Assembly (NCBI RefSeq): GCF_014207445.1
Contig: NZ_JACHEM010000004.1
Location: 310,001-374,000, forward strand
Direction of reading: 5' to 3'
Source: Streptomyces candidus
Lineage (GTDB): Bacteria; Actinomycetota; Actinomycetes; Streptomycetales; Streptomycetaceae
Length of the DNA stretch: 64,000 nucleotides
Part shown: piece by piece, positions 26,648 to 36,770 of the stretch
Position numbering within the stretch: the stretch's first letter is position 1
Layout: every line of letters begins with the position of its first letter
The notes under the pieces: model-generated
The model's input: the letters and a program-made list of their open reading frames with translations, nothing else
Told to the model about the DNA's origin: nothing
Database searches by the model: none
Position numbers and translations under genes: made by a program

Positions 26648-27735
26648 GCACGGCCACCCTCGGCAAGGACGCGCGCCCCGCCCGCCCCACCGGTCCCGTC
26701 CGTCCCGCCGGATACGCGCTCGTACGGGCCGGGAGCGCGTCGTTCCTGCTGCACCGCGGGGCCGCCCTCGTCGCGGCCGGGCTCGCGGTGGTGCTGGCGG
26801 CCGTGTGCGTGGCGTACCTCTGTGTCGGGGAGCGCTTCGTGCCCCCGGGCGAGGTCCTGCGCGTGCTGTTCGGGCAGGACTCCCGCAGCGAACTCGTCGT
26901 CGGCACCCTGCGCCTGCCCCGGATGACCGTCGGCCTGCTGGTCGGCCTCGCGTTCGGGGTCGCCGGGGCGCTCATCCAGACCGTCGCCCGCAACCCGCTC
27001 GCCAGCCCCGACATCATCGGCATCAGCCAGGGCGCGAGCGCGCTGACCGTCGGCGCCATGATCTTCGGCATCACGTCGTACGACGTCCTGCCGTACCTCT
27101 CGGTCCTCGGCGGAGTCCTGGCCGCCGCCCTGGTGTACGTCTTCGCCTGGCGCGGCGGCCTGCACGCGACCCGGTTCGTGCTGATCGGCATCGGCTTCGC
27201 GATCGCCCTGCGCTCGGTCACCCAGCTGTTCATGACGAAGGGCGACTACCTGGTCGCCCAGCAGGCCCAGATCTGGATGACCGGCTCGCTCAACGGACGC
27301 GGCTGGGACGAGGCCACCACCCTGGGCTGGGTGCTGCTGGTCCTGCTGCCGGGCGTCGCGTGGGCCGCGCGGGCGCAGCGCACCGCCGCGATGGACGACG
27401 ACACGGCGGTGGCGCTCGGCGTACGGCTGGGCCGGGTGCGGCTCGGGCTGGTGGCGCTCGGCGTGGTGCTGGCGTCGGTGGCGACGGGTGCGGCCGGGCC
27501 CGTGGACTTCGTGGCGCTGCTGGCCCCGCAGATCGCCCGCCGGCTGACGCGCACCGCGCAGATCCCGCTGCTGTGTTCGGCGCTGCTCGGCGCGGTCGTC
27601 GTGGTGGCCGGGGACCTGCTGGCCCGCAGGCTGTTCTCGCCGACCGAGCTGCCGGTGGGCGTGCTCACGGCGGCCGTGGGCGCCCCGTATCTGATCTGGC
27701 TCATCATGCGTGGGCGTACAGGAGGCAAGGCATGA
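26644..27735 (+). CDS. FecCD-family iron-siderophore ABC permease 2
   Basis: 363 residues. Same fold as its neighbour: [40 protein letters not shown], and the coupling segment [16 protein letters not shown] 35-residue cytosolic N-terminus precedes the first helix. ATGA overlap with permease 1 and a 4-bp overlap with the ATPase gene show tight coupling. Confidence 0.92.
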   Translation: MSTATLGKDARPARPTGPVRPAGYALVRAGSASFLLHRGAALVAAGLAVVLAAVCVAYLCVGERFVPPGEVLRVLFGQDSRSELVVGTLRLPRMTVGLLVGLAFGVAGALIQTVARNPLASPDIIGISQGASALTVGAMIFGITSYDVLPYLSVLGGVLAAALVYVFAWRGGLHATRFVLIGIGFAIALRSVTQLFMTKGDYLVAQQAQIWMTGSLNGRGWDEATTLGWVLLVLLPGVAWAARAQRTAAMDDDTAVALGVRLGRVRLGLVALGVVLASVATGAAGPVDFVALLAPQIARRLTRTAQIPLLCSALLGAVVVVAGDLLARRLFSPTELPVGVLTAAVGAPYLIWLIMRGRTGGKA

Positions 27736-28616
27736 GTTCCGACCCGGCGACCGGGCCCGTGACGCGGCTGCGGGCGGCTTCGCTGTCCCTCGGGTACGAG
27801 GACCGCACCGTCGTCCACGAACTGGACCTGGCGATTCCGGACGGCCGGGTCACCGTCATCGTCGGCCCGAACGCCTGCGGCAAGTCGACCACGCTGCGCG
27901 CGCTGGGCAGGCTCCTGAAGCCGAAGGGCGGCGCGGTCCTCCTGGACGGCGCGGAGCTGGCCCGCATCCCCACCAAGAAGATCGCCCAGTCGATCGGGCT
28001 GCTGCCGCAGACCCCGGTGGCACCGGAGGCGATCACCGTCGCCGACCTCGTCTCGCGCGGCCGGCAGCCGCACCAGGCATGGTGGAAGCAGTGGTCCGCC
28101 GACGACGAGCGGGCCGTCACGGCCGCCATGGAGCGCACGGACGTGGCGGCGCTCGCCGAGCGCCCGGTGGACGCGCTGTCGGGCGGTCAGCGGCAACGCG
28201 TGTGGATCGCGATGGCCCTCGCCCAGGAGACCGACCTGCTGCTCCTGGACGAGCCGACGACGTACCTCGACATCTCCCACCAGGTGGAGGTGCTCGACCT
28301 GGTCCGCCAGCTCAACCGGGAGCAGGGCCGCACCGTGGTCGTGGTGCTCCACGACCTCAACCAGGCGGCCCGGTACGCCGACCACCTGGTCGCGATGAAG
28401 GAGGGGCTGGTCGTCGCGGAGGGCACTCCGGACGAGGTCGTCACCGCGGAACTCGTCCGGGAGGTTTTCGGTCTGGAGTCGGTCGTTGTGCCGGACCCGG
28501 TGACGGGATCTCCGCTGGTGGTGCCGGGCGCGCCGTGGACGCCGGGGGAGGGAGGCCCCGGGGCCGGCGGAGCCGCCGAAGCCGTTGAGGACGCGTCCTT
28601 CTCCTCCGCCCCCTGA
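27732..28616 (+). CDS. iron-siderophore ABC ATPase
   Basis: 294 residues. Walker A GPNACGKS (45-52), Q-loop [14 protein letters not shown], signature [15 protein letters not shown], Walker [13 protein letters not shown] and H-loop [13 protein letters not shown] are all intact, as in FepC/FhuC. It drives siderophore import with the two FecCD permeases. The last 30 residues are a Gly/Ala/Glu-rich tail. The AGGAGGC ribosome-binding site lies inside the preceding gene. Confidence 0.94.
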   Translation: MSSDPATGPVTRLRAASLSLGYEDRTVVHELDLAIPDGRVTVIVGPNACGKSTTLRALGRLLKPKGGAVLLDGAELARIPTKKIAQSIGLLPQTPVAPEAITVADLVSRGRQPHQAWWKQWSADDERAVTAAMERTDVAALAERPVDALSGGQRQRVWIAMALAQETDLLLLDEPTTYLDISHQVEVLDLVRQLNREQGRTVVVVLHDLNQAARYADHLVAMKEGLVVAEGTPDEVVTAELVREVFGLESVVVPDPVTGSPLVVPGAPWTPGEGGPGAGGAAEAVEDASFSSAP

Positions 28617-28712
28617 AAGCCTCAGCCTCCCTGAACGCCTTCTCCTCCTGGCAGCCTCCCGACCCGGACGTCCGTCCCCTGAAAGCCTCCCTCCCCGAAA
28701 GGCAGTCACCTG

Positions 28713-29717
28713 ATGAGCAGCGCATCTCCGGCCACCGCACGTCGTCACCGCCAAGGCGCAGCCGCCGTCTCGCTCGCCGCCGTCGGCGCACTCGCGCTGT
28801 CCGCGTGCGGGGGCGGGAACTCGGCCGGTTCCGGTACGAAGAGCGAGGGCGACGCCCCCGGGACACGCACGGTGAAGACCGCCATGGGCGACGTCCGGGT
28901 TCCCGCCGTCCCGAAGCGCGTCGTCGTCCTGGACACCGCCGAGCTGGACTCCGCGATCACGCTCGGGGTGAAGCCGGTCGGCTCCACGCACGCCGACGTC
29001 GAGACCGGCTTCCTCAACTACCTGCCCGAGAACGAGGTCGCGGGGATAGCGGACGTCGGCGAGATGATGACGCCCAACCTGGAGGCCGTCGCCGAACTGG
29101 AGCCGGACCTCATCCTCACCAGCAAGGTCCGCCACGAGGACAAGTACCGCGAGCTGAAGGCCATCGCTCCGACGGTGATGACGGAAGGCACCGGCCACCC
29201 CTGGAAGGAGAACTTCCAGCTGCACGCCGAGGCCCTGGGCAAGCAGGCCGAGGCGAAGAAGGTCACCGACGAGTACACCGCGCACGCCGCGAGGGTGACC
29301 GAGGCGCTCGGCGGCAGGGACAAGGCCGCGGCGACCCGGGTCAACGTGGTGCGCTTCGTGGAGGGTGCGGACATCCGCATCTACGGCAGGAAGAACTACA
29401 TCGCGACCGTCCTCGCGGATGTCGGCCTCGGCCGCCCCTCTGTCGTCGACAAGGCCAAGGACGGCTTCTCGTACGACGTGAGCCCCGAGAAGATCGACCT
29501 CGCGGGCGAGGGCGCCGACGTCGTCTTCCACTCCACCTACGGCGACCCGGCCAAGGCCAAACAGACCCAGACCCTCAACTCGGCGCTCTGGAGGAACATC
29601 CCGGCCGTCAAGGCGGGCAAGGTCTTCGCCGTCGACGACCAGCTGTGGATCCAGGGCATCGGCTACACCGCCGCGAACAGGATCCTGGACGAACTCCAGG
29701 CCCGCCTCACCGCGTAG
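28713..29717 (+). CDS. iron-siderophore-binding lipoprotein
   Basis: 334 residues. The lipobox ALSAC places the lipidated residue at Cys32. The FhuD-like fold is shown by PKRVVVLDTAELDSAITLG, LEPDLILTSKVR and the C-terminal KVFAVDDQLWIQGIGYTAA. It captures ferric siderophore outside the cell for the upstream permeases and ATPase. A 96-nt gap holding a repeated CCCCTGAAAGCCTC separates it from the ATPase gene, unlike the overlapping junctions before it, perhaps allowing separate expression. Confidence 0.92.
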   Translation: MSSASPATARRHRQGAAAVSLAAVGALALSACGGGNSAGSGTKSEGDAPGTRTVKTAMGDVRVPAVPKRVVVLDTAELDSAITLGVKPVGSTHADVETGFLNYLPENEVAGIADVGEMMTPNLEAVAELEPDLILTSKVRHEDKYRELKAIAPTVMTEGTGHPWKENFQLHAEALGKQAEAKKVTDEYTAHAARVTEALGGRDKAAATRVNVVRFVEGADIRIYGRKNYIATVLADVGLGRPSVVDKAKDGFSYDVSPEKIDLAGEGADVVFHSTYGDPAKAKQTQTLNSALWRNIPAVKAGKVFAVDDQLWIQGIGYTAANRILDELQARLTA

Positions 29718-29769
29718 CAGGGGCACGGGGTCGGGGCGTCAGGGCGCCGTCCCGGAGCAGCGGGAGGAC

Positions 29770-29803
29770 GGGGTCCGGGTCACCCCCTCCTGACGCGGAC
29801 CCC
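29770..29803. terminator. hairpin between convergent genes
   Basis: GGGGTCCG (29770-29777) and CGGACCCC (29796-29803) form an 8-bp stem with an 18-nt loop, 50 nt past the iron-binding lipoprotein stop. Confidence 0.4.
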
Positions 29804-29851
29804 GGTCGCCGGCCCCGTGCCGCCGGACCCGGACGCCACGTGCCCTCGGCG

Positions 29852-31114
29852 CTACCGCCCGAGCCGCCGCGCCCGCCACACCAGGTACAGCGCCGTGGCG
29901 ACAGCCGCCGTCCGCAGCAGCACCGGCCACAGCCCCGTCAGCGCGTCCCCCAGCGCGCCCTCGGTCTGCAGGGACAGCGGCGTGCCCCAGCGCCCCTCGG
30001 TACGCCCCCACAGCCACACCGCGCCGCCGACCGCCACCAGGCCCGGCAGCCCGAGCACGGCCCACTTCGCCTCCGTACGGGTGAGCTTCCGCGAGAGGTA
30101 GGCGAGGAACCAGCCGCCACCGAGCACCAGCAGATTCCCCATGACGGCCCCGACGACCAGCAGCAGCGCGGCCACCAGCAGGAAGAAGCTCCCCGGCGGG
30201 ATCAGCGGCCCCCGGCCGGAGACGACCACCTCGTCCGTGGCCACGACCTCCACCACGGGGGTGCGCCGCCGGAACCGGCCCGGAACAAGCCGTCGCCGCC
30301 CCGTGTCCTCGACCGCACCACCGTCGCCGTCGTCGTCCCCGCCCTCCCCCTCCTCGTCCTCGTCCTCCTCCTCGTCCTCCGGCGGCGGCTTGAGTATGTC
30401 GGGGATCTCGACGCCGCCGGTGAAGCCGGGTACGGAGGTGCCGGGGCCGCCGAAGGGCGCGGGGTCGGTACGCCACCAGTCGGCGTCGGCGCCCTCGGCC
30501 TCGTGCGGGCCGAGCTCGTCCATACCGGCCAGGTGCGGGCCGGGCACGAACGGGATGCCGGGCCCGATGCCGCCCCCGGGCTCGTCCTCACCGGGTCCGC
30601 CACCTCCTCCGGGTCCGTTGCCGCCGGGTCCGTTGCCGACCGGTCCATTGCCGCCCCACCTGCCGCCCGGCCCCTCGTAGGACCCCACCGGCTCCTTCTC
30701 GAACCCCACGGGCCTCTCGCGGCCACTCTCACGTTCCGTCGCACGGCCGGCCTCGCGCCCCGCCCCGCGTCCGCCCCGGCTCTCGGCGTCGCTCCCGCCT
30801 CCGCCCCGGGTCCGCGACGTGCGGCGCTGCCCGGGCAGCACCCTGCGTGACGTACGGGAGGCCAGCACCGCCTCCACACCGCCGCCGCCCACCGCCTCCA
30901 CGATCTCGTCGGGCGTGCCGAGCCGGCCGAGGATGCGCTGCACGGCGGCCGCGCTGTCCGGGCCGCCGACGGCCTTGGCGCGCTGCCGGTCGATCTCGCC
31001 GCGCAGCATGGACACGAGGCGCATCCGGTCGCCGGAGTTCAGCTGTCGCTGCTGGGCGAGGTCACCGACCCGGCTCAGATAGTCGAAGACCAACTGGTCG
31101 CTCTCGATCCCCAC
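29852..31114 (-). CDS. membrane protein with long acidic low-complexity linker
   Basis: 420 residues from GTG 31114. The N-terminal 75 residues (YLSRVGDLAQQRQLNSGDRM, ILGRLGTPDEIVEAVGG) look like the helical DUF1700/HAAS-type domain found in PadR-linked membrane proteins. A 180-residue Gly/Pro/Asp/Glu-rich linker follows, including a run of acidic residues, then four membrane helices. Probably a regulatory or scaffold membrane protein; no catalytic motif is seen. Confidence 0.75.
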   Translation of the reverse strand: MGIESDQLVFDYLSRVGDLAQQRQLNSGDRMRLVSMLRGEIDRQRAKAVGGPDSAAAVQRILGRLGTPDEIVEAVGGGGVEAVLASRTSRRVLPGQRRTSRTRGGGGSDAESRGGRGAGREAGRATERESGRERPVGFEKEPVGSYEGPGGRWGGNGPVGNGPGGNGPGGGGGPGEDEPGGGIGPGIPFVPGPHLAGMDELGPHEAEGADADWWRTDPAPFGGPGTSVPGFTGGVEIPDILKPPPEDEEEDEDEEGEGGDDDGDGGAVEDTGRRRLVPGRFRRRTPVVEVVATDEVVVSGRGPLIPPGSFFLLVAALLLVVGAVMGNLLVLGGGWFLAYLSRKLTRTEAKWAVLGLPGLVAVGGAVWLWGRTEGRWGTPLSLQTEGALGDALTGLWPVLLRTAAVATALYLVWRARRLGR

Positions 31115-31259
31115 GGCGTCCGCCCGTCCCCTTTGCTCTGCTGCTGCGTCTGCTGCGTCCTGCTGCTGCGTCTTCGTGCTCTGCCACGGCCGCGTCTTCG
31201 TTTCGCGTACCCCGCAAGTGACCGGCGGCTACGCGCAGTTGTCGTCCCGCCCCGGACCG

Positions 31260-31305
31260 ACGTTAGCGCCTGCCGCGAGGGAGGGGACCGCGCAGGGGCT
31301 AACGT
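31260..31305 (+). promoter_or_regulatory. 14-bp inverted repeat containing the -10 box
   Basis: Arms ACGTTAGCGCCTGC (31260-31273) and GCAGGGGCTAACGT (31292-31305) match at 13 of 14 positions with an 18-nt spacer. The right arm includes TAACGT (31300-31305), 7 nt before the ATG of the XPB-companion gene, so a protein binding here would block a leaderless promoter. Confidence 0.5.
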
Positions 31306-31312
31306 GGGGCGG

Positions 31313-34093
31313 ATGGGGACCAGCGAGCGCGACCTGGAGGCGCACGTGCCCGAAGGAAACACCACCGACCGCACGACCGCCGGAGTGCCGACGGAGCCGT
31401 CCGGCACACCGCCCGACCGGCCCTCCGGCCCGCCCGGCACCACCTCGCCCGGCAGCACCGCGGCCGACACCGGCCCGCGCGACAGCACCACGGCGGGCAC
31501 CGGCACCCCCGCCAGCACCACAGCCGGCGCCGAAGCAGCCCGCAGCACCACGGCGGGCACCGGCGTCCCCGGCAGCACCGTGCCCGGCCGTTCCGCGCCC
31601 CCGCGCGCCCCCGGTAGTGGCGCCGCGCCCCCTCGTACCCTCGCCGAGGCCCTCCGTACCCGGGACGACGACTCCCTCGCCGCGCTCCTGCGCGCCCGGC
31701 CGGACCTGCTCTCCCCCGTGCCCGGGGACCTCGGGCTGCTCGCCACCAGGGCCGGGACCCGCGCCTCCGTCGTACGTGCCCTGGAGCGCCTGGACCGTTT
31801 CACGCTGCAGGCCGCGGAAGCGCTGGCGGTGGCCCCCGATCCGGCGACGTACGACGCGCTCCGCGCCCTGATGACCGGCGACGAGGGCGACCCGGAGACC
31901 GAGGCGGCCCTGCCGCACGCCGTGCACGTGCTGCGCGAGCAGGCGCTGCTGTGGGGTGCGGACGACCGGCTGCGGCTCGTACGGACCGCCCGCGAGCTGC
32001 TCGCACCGTCCACGGCACACCCCTCCCCGACCGGTCTCGGCCCGACAGTGGCGGAGGCCACCGCCGGAATGTCACCGACCCGGCTCCAGGCGATCCTGGC
32101 GGCGGCCGGACTGCCCACCACGCACGACCCGGTGTCCGCCGTGCACGGGCTGACCTCGCTGTTCACCGACCGGTCGCGGATGGACGCGCTGCTGAACACC
32201 GCCCCGACGGACGCGCTGGCCGTGCTCGACCGGCTGGTGTGGGGGCCGCCGTACGGGGAGGTCAGCTCCGACCCGGCGCCTCCGGTGCGCTGGCTGCGCG
32301 ACCGGGGGCTGCTGCTGCCCACCAGCGCGCGTACGGTCGTGCTCCCCCGGGAGGTCGCCCTGCACCTGCGGGCGGGGCGTGCCCACCGCACCCCGGAACC
32401 CCACCCCCCGCGGCTCGGCACGGCGTCCGCGCACTCCCCGAAGATGGTGGACCTGACGGCGGCCGGGCAGGCGTTCACCGCCCTGTCGACCGTCGAGGAC
32501 CTGCTGAAGGACTGGGACAGGGGCGGTCCGGCCGTCCTGCGCTCCGGCGGGCTCAGTGTCCGCGACCTGAAGCGCACCGCGTCCGCGATGGACCTGCCGG
32601 AGCCGACGGCCGCGTTCTGGCTCGAACTCGCTTACGCAGCCGGGCTGGTGGCCTCCGACGGCGAGAGCGACGAACGGTACGCCCCCACTCCCGCGTACGA
32701 CGACTGGCTCGACCTGCCGCCCCAGGAGCGCTGGTCCCGCCTCGCCGCCACCTGGCTGCGCGGCACCCGTACGGCGGGTCTGGTCGGCGTGCAGGACGCG
32801 AAGGGCCGCGCCCTTTCCGCACTCGGGCCCGACCTGGACCGTTCGGCCGCCCCGGAGGTACGCCGCCGGGTCCTGGCCCTCCTCGCCACGCTTCCCGAGG
32901 GCACCGCCCCCGACCCGGGCACCGTCCTCGCCCGGCTGCACTGGGAACGCCCGCAGCGCGGCACCACCGGCGACCTCCGCACCCGCCTCGCCCTGTGGAC
33001 CCTCGACGAGGCGGAACTGCTCGGCGTCACGGGTCGCGGCGCGCTGTCGGCCCACGGCCGGGCCCTGGCAGACCTGGACCGAACGCCGGACACGGGTCCG
33101 GGCACGGACCACGCCCCCACCCAGGCCGAGGCCGCCGCCTGCGCGCTGCGGGCAGCCACCCTGCTCGCCCCTCTCATCCCCGAGCCCCTCGATCACGTCC
33201 TCCTCCAGGCCGACCTGACCGCGGTGGCGCCCGGCCCGTTGCAGCGCCCGCTGGCCGAGACGCTGTCCGTGCTGGCGGACGTGGAGAGCAAGGGCGGGGC
33301 GACCGTCTACCGGTTCACCCCCGGCTCGGTCCGCCGCGCCCTGGACTCCGGACAGGCCGCCTCCGACCTGCACGCCTTCCTCGCCACGCACAGCCGCACC
33401 CCGGTGCCGCAGCCGCTCACCTACCTGATCGACGACGTGGCCCGCCGGCACGGGCACCTCCGGGTCGGCTCCGCGTCCTCGTACGTGCGCTGCGACGACG
33501 ACGCGGTGCTGGGCGAGATCCTCGCCGACAAACGGTCGGCGGGCTTCGGGCTGCGCCGTCTCGCGCCGACCGTGCTGGCCGCCCGCGCCGAACCGGCCGC
33601 GCTCGTCGACGGACTGCGCACGATGGGCTTCGCGCCCGCCGCCGAGTCCGCCGCGGGCGACGTGCTGATCACCCGCGCGGACGCCCGCCGCACCCCGGCA
33701 CGCACCGCGCCCGCTCCCGTGCCGGAAGGCCCTCCGGTACCGGACGAAACGCTGCTCGGCGCGGCGCTGCACGCGATCCGGGCGGGAGACATGGCGGCGA
33801 ACGCGGTCCGCAAACCGGCCGCCGACGACCCGACCGCCGCCGCGTCCGCCGGATCGCTCCCCCGTACCTCCTCCGCGGAGACCCTGGCCACCGTCCAGGC
33901 GGCCGCCATGACCGGCTCGGCGCTGTGGATCGGCTACGTCAACGCGGACGGCGCGGCGAGCCAGCGCGTGATCGCACCGGTACGCGTGGAGGGCGGCTTC
34001 GTCACCGCGTACGACCACACCGCCGACCAGGTGAAGACGTACCCGCTGCACCGCATCACGGGCGTCGCGGAGCTGGCGGACGATCCGGCGTAG
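31313..34093 (+). CDS. XPB-companion protein (Helicase_C_3 domain)
   Basis: 926 residues. A Thr/Ala/Pro-rich N-terminal tail of about 95 residues is followed by a long helical region (LLRARPDLLSPVPGDLGLLA onwards). The Helicase_C_3 (XPB/Ssl2 N-terminal-like) segment is around PLDHVLLQADLTAVAPGPL, and the end is WYL-like (LWIGYVNADGAASQRVIAPV). It lacks Walker motifs, so it is not a helicase itself. In actinobacteria, including mycobacteria, such a gene sits next to XPB; a role with XPB in DNA repair or processing is inferred. Here a vanZ gene on the other strand separates the two. Confidence 0.85.
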   Translation: MGTSERDLEAHVPEGNTTDRTTAGVPTEPSGTPPDRPSGPPGTTSPGSTAADTGPRDSTTAGTGTPASTTAGAEAARSTTAGTGVPGSTVPGRSAPPRAPGSGAAPPRTLAEALRTRDDDSLAALLRARPDLLSPVPGDLGLLATRAGTRASVVRALERLDRFTLQAAEALAVAPDPATYDALRALMTGDEGDPETEAALPHAVHVLREQALLWGADDRLRLVRTARELLAPSTAHPSPTGLGPTVAEATAGMSPTRLQAILAAAGLPTTHDPVSAVHGLTSLFTDRSRMDALLNTAPTDALAVLDRLVWGPPYGEVSSDPAPPVRWLRDRGLLLPTSARTVVLPREVALHLRAGRAHRTPEPHPPRLGTASAHSPKMVDLTAAGQAFTALSTVEDLLKDWDRGGPAVLRSGGLSVRDLKRTASAMDLPEPTAAFWLELAYAAGLVASDGESDERYAPTPAYDDWLDLPPQERWSRLAATWLRGTRTAGLVGVQDAKGRALSALGPDLDRSAAPEVRRRVLALLATLPEGTAPDPGTVLARLHWERPQRGTTGDLRTRLALWTLDEAELLGVTGRGALSAHGRALADLDRTPDTGPGTDHAPTQAEAAACALRAATLLAPLIPEPLDHVLLQADLTAVAPGPLQRPLAETLSVLADVESKGGATVYRFTPGSVRRALDSGQAASDLHAFLATHSRTPVPQPLTYLIDDVARRHGHLRVGSASSYVRCDDDAVLGEILADKRSAGFGLRRLAPTVLAARAEPAALVDGLRTMGFAPAAESAAGDVLITRADARRTPARTAPAPVPEGPPVPDETLLGAALHAIRAGDMAANAVRKPAADDPTAAASAGSLPRTSSAETLATVQAAAMTGSALWIGYVNADGAASQRVIAPVRVEGGFVTAYDHTADQVKTYPLHRITGVAELADDPA

Positions 34094-34097
34094 CGGC

Positions 34098-34802
34098 TCA
34101 CTTCTTCCGCAGTACGGAACGGAACAGGGAACCCGGGGCGGAGCCACGCGAGCCGCCGGGGCTGCCCGCACCACCGGGACTGCGCGGCGCGACGGGTGCG
34201 CGGCCGGAGCCAGGGGTGGTCCCGTCCCGCGGCGGCAGCCCGTCCTCGGGCTCCGGCACGTCCGCCGGTTCCGGCACCTCCCGGTACCGCTTCCGGTGCA
34301 CCACGCGTCCCAGGCGCCGCCCCAGCACCAGGTACCCGATCAGCGCGCCGGTCGTGTTCATGATGACGTCGTCGACGTCGAAGGCCCGGCCGGTGACGAT
34401 CGCCCCCTGCGCCAGCTCGACCAGTACGATCACCGCGATCGTGGCGAGCATCATGCGCAGGAACCGCCAGCGGCGTGCCCCCAGCACCGGCAGCAGCACC
34501 CCGAACGGCACGCCCAGCAGGATGTTGCCGCCGACCTGCTTGCACGCGGCGAGGAAGGTGTAGTCCTGCGCGTACTGCCGCAGTGACGCCCCGGGCCTGA
34601 GGTTGCTGTGCACGATGCCCTCGGAGGCGGGTGACGGCATCAGGGTCAGTTTCGCCAGGACGACGGAGAAGGCGATCAGGACGAGGAACGCCAGCACGAT
34701 CAGGGCTCCGCGCAGCAGGACCCAGCTCCGTAACGGACGCCGGGACTCGGCGGGTTCGGCGGACTCGGCGAATTCTGCGGCAGTCGCGCGCTCGGCAGTC
34801 AT
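34098..34802 (-). CDS. VanZ-family membrane protein
   Basis: 234 residues from ATG 34802. Four membrane helices with the VanZ core NILLGVPFGVLLPVL, ELAQGAIVTGRAFDVDDVIM and NTTGALIGYLV. A 70-residue Pro/Gly-rich cytosolic tail ends RSVLRKK. VanZ-like proteins are linked to envelope changes and teicoplanin tolerance in some bacteria; no van genes are nearby, so a resistance role is not supported. Confidence 0.85.
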   Translation of the reverse strand: MTAERATAAEFAESAEPAESRRPLRSWVLLRGALIVLAFLVLIAFSVVLAKLTLMPSPASEGIVHSNLRPGASLRQYAQDYTFLAACKQVGGNILLGVPFGVLLPVLGARRWRFLRMMLATIAVIVLVELAQGAIVTGRAFDVDDVIMNTTGALIGYLVLGRRLGRVVHRKRYREVPEPADVPEPEDGLPPRDGTTPGSGRAPVAPRSPGGAGSPGGSRGSAPGSLFRSVLRKK

Positions 34803-34922
34803 GGCGTGTCGTCTACCCCGGCATCGGCCGCATGCACCCACCGCCGGCCCGGCTCACACCGGGCGCGCTTGCGCACGTACGGCACACTGGAGGTTTGACC
34901 GCGCGCGGAAGGACTCACGGCG

Positions 34923-36581
34923 TTGAATGGTCCCCTCATCGTCCAAAGCGACAAGACGCTCCTCCTGGAGGTCGATCACGACCAGGCGGGCGCCTGCCGT
35001 CGTGCCATCGCCCCGTTCGCGGAGCTGGAGCGCGCGCCGGAGCACATCCACACCTACCGGCTGACCCCGCTGGGCCTGTGGAACGCGCGGGCCGCCGGGC
35101 ACGACGCCGAGCAGGTGGTGAACGCGCTCGTCGAGTTCTCCCGCTACCCGGTGCCGCACGCCCTGCTCGTGGACGTCGCGGAGACGATGGCGCGCTACGG
35201 CCGCCTCACCCTCTCCAAGCACCCGGTGCACGGTCTGGTCCTCACCTCCACCGACCGGCCGGTCCTGGAGGAGATCCTCCGCTCGAAGAAGGTCCAGCCG
35301 CTGGTCGGGGTACGGATCGACCCGGACACGGTCGCCGTGCACCCCTCCGAGCGCGGGCAGATCAAGCAGACGCTGCTGAAGCTGGGCTGGCCGGCCGAGG
35401 ACCTCGCCGGTTACGTCGACGGCGAGGCGCACCCGATCGAACTGGCCGAGGACGGCTGGGCGCTGCGCCCGTACCAGAAGCAGGCCGTGGAGGGCTTCTG
35501 GCACGGCGGGTCCGGTGTCGTCGTCCTTCCCTGCGGTGCCGGGAAGACGCTGGTCGGCGCGGGTGCGATGGCGGAGGCGAAGGCCACGACGCTGATCCTT
35601 GTGACCAATACGGTCTCGGCCCGCCAGTGGAAGCACGAGCTGGTGAAGCGCACCTCGCTGACCGAGGACGAGATCGGCGAGTACAGCGGGACGAAGAAGG
35701 AGATCCGGCCGGTCACCATCGCCACGTACCAGGTGCTGACGACCCGGCGGAAGGGCGTCTACCCGCATCTGGAGCTGTTCGACTCGCGCGACTGGGGTCT
35801 GGTGATCTACGACGAGGTGCATCTGCTGCCCGCTCCCGTCTTCAAGTTCACCGCCGACCTCCAGGCGCGGCGGCGGCTGGGCCTCACCGCGACTCTCGTA
35901 CGCGAGGACGGCCGGGAGTCGGACGTCTTCTCGCTGATCGGGCCGAAGCGTTTCGACGCGCCGTGGAAGGAGATCGAGGCGCAGGGCTACATCGCCCCCG
36001 CGGACTGTGTGGAGGTACGGGTCAACCTCACCGACTCCGAGCGGCTCGCGTACGCGACCGCAGAGGCGGAGGAGAAGTACCGCTTCTGCGCCACGACGGC
36101 GACGAAGCGGAAGGTGACGGAGGCGCTGGTCGCCAAACACAAGGGCGAGCAGACCCTGGTCATCGGCCAGTACATCGACCAGCTCGACGAGCTGGGCGAG
36201 CACCTGAACGCGCCCGTCATCAAGGGCGAGACGCCGAACTCGCAGCGCGAGAAGCTCTTCGACGCGTTCCGCACGGGCGAGCTGAACGTCCTCGTCGTCT
36301 CGAAGGTCGCCAACTTCTCGATCGACCTGCCCGAGGCGACGGTGGCGATCCAGGTGTCCGGCACGTTCGGGTCGCGGCAGGAGGAGGCGCAGCGGCTGGG
36401 CCGCGTCCTGCGGCCGAAGGCGGACGGGCACGAGGCGCGGTTCTACTCGGTGGTCGCCCGCGACACCATCGACCAGGACTTCGCCGCCCACCGGCAGCGG
36501 TTCCTGGCCGAGCAGGGCTATGCGTACCGGATCGTGGACGCGGACGACCTGCTGGCGGGGGACGGCCAGCAACCGGCCTGA
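34923..36581 (+). CDS. XPB-like DNA repair helicase
   Basis: 552 residues from TTG 34923 behind GGAAGGA. Superfamily 2, 3'-5' DNA translocase. Damage-recognition-like N-terminal domain, Walker A PCGAGKT (203-209), DEVH box (297-300), RED motif (327-329) after LTATLV, and helicase motif VI QRLGRVLRPKADG. These XPB hallmarks match mycobacterial and other bacterial XPB (ERCC3-like) proteins implicated in nucleotide-excision-type repair. It functions in the cytosol on DNA, probably with the 926-residue companion. Confidence 0.95.
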   Translation: MNGPLIVQSDKTLLLEVDHDQAGACRRAIAPFAELERAPEHIHTYRLTPLGLWNARAAGHDAEQVVNALVEFSRYPVPHALLVDVAETMARYGRLTLSKHPVHGLVLTSTDRPVLEEILRSKKVQPLVGVRIDPDTVAVHPSERGQIKQTLLKLGWPAEDLAGYVDGEAHPIELAEDGWALRPYQKQAVEGFWHGGSGVVVLPCGAGKTLVGAGAMAEAKATTLILVTNTVSARQWKHELVKRTSLTEDEIGEYSGTKKEIRPVTIATYQVLTTRRKGVYPHLELFDSRDWGLVIYDEVHLLPAPVFKFTADLQARRRLGLTATLVREDGRESDVFSLIGPKRFDAPWKEIEAQGYIAPADCVEVRVNLTDSERLAYATAEAEEKYRFCATTATKRKVTEALVAKHKGEQTLVIGQYIDQLDELGEHLNAPVIKGETPNSQREKLFDAFRTGELNVLVVSKVANFSIDLPEATVAIQVSGTFGSRQEEAQRLGRVLRPKADGHEARFYSVVARDTIDQDFAAHRQRFLAEQGYAYRIVDADDLLAGDGQQPA

Positions 36582-36647
36582 CCAGCGTCTCCGGGCGCTC
36601 GTCCGATGCGACGGGCGCCCACACGGCACCCGGCGACGGGCACCCGT

Positions 36648-36694
36648 CGAGCAGGGGCGGATCCGTGGGGAGCAGGGGCGGATCCGCAGCGACC
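36648..36694. repeat. two-copy direct repeat
   Basis: GAGCAGGGGCGGATCCG occurs at about 36650-36666 and again at about 36672-36688 in the spacer between the convergent XPB and GT87 genes. Confidence 0.55.
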
Positions 36695-36770
36695 TGAGCC
36701 GAGTGCGCAGCGACGCGGGGCAGGCAGCCGCGCCGGGGCGACGCCGAACGTCGCAGGCCCGCCCCCTCCC

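Noticed and set aside
34098..34802. VanZ gene as evidence of a glycopeptide-resistance cluster
   Set aside because: No vanHAX, vanRS or related genes lie nearby; VanZ-like proteins are common stand-alone membrane proteins.
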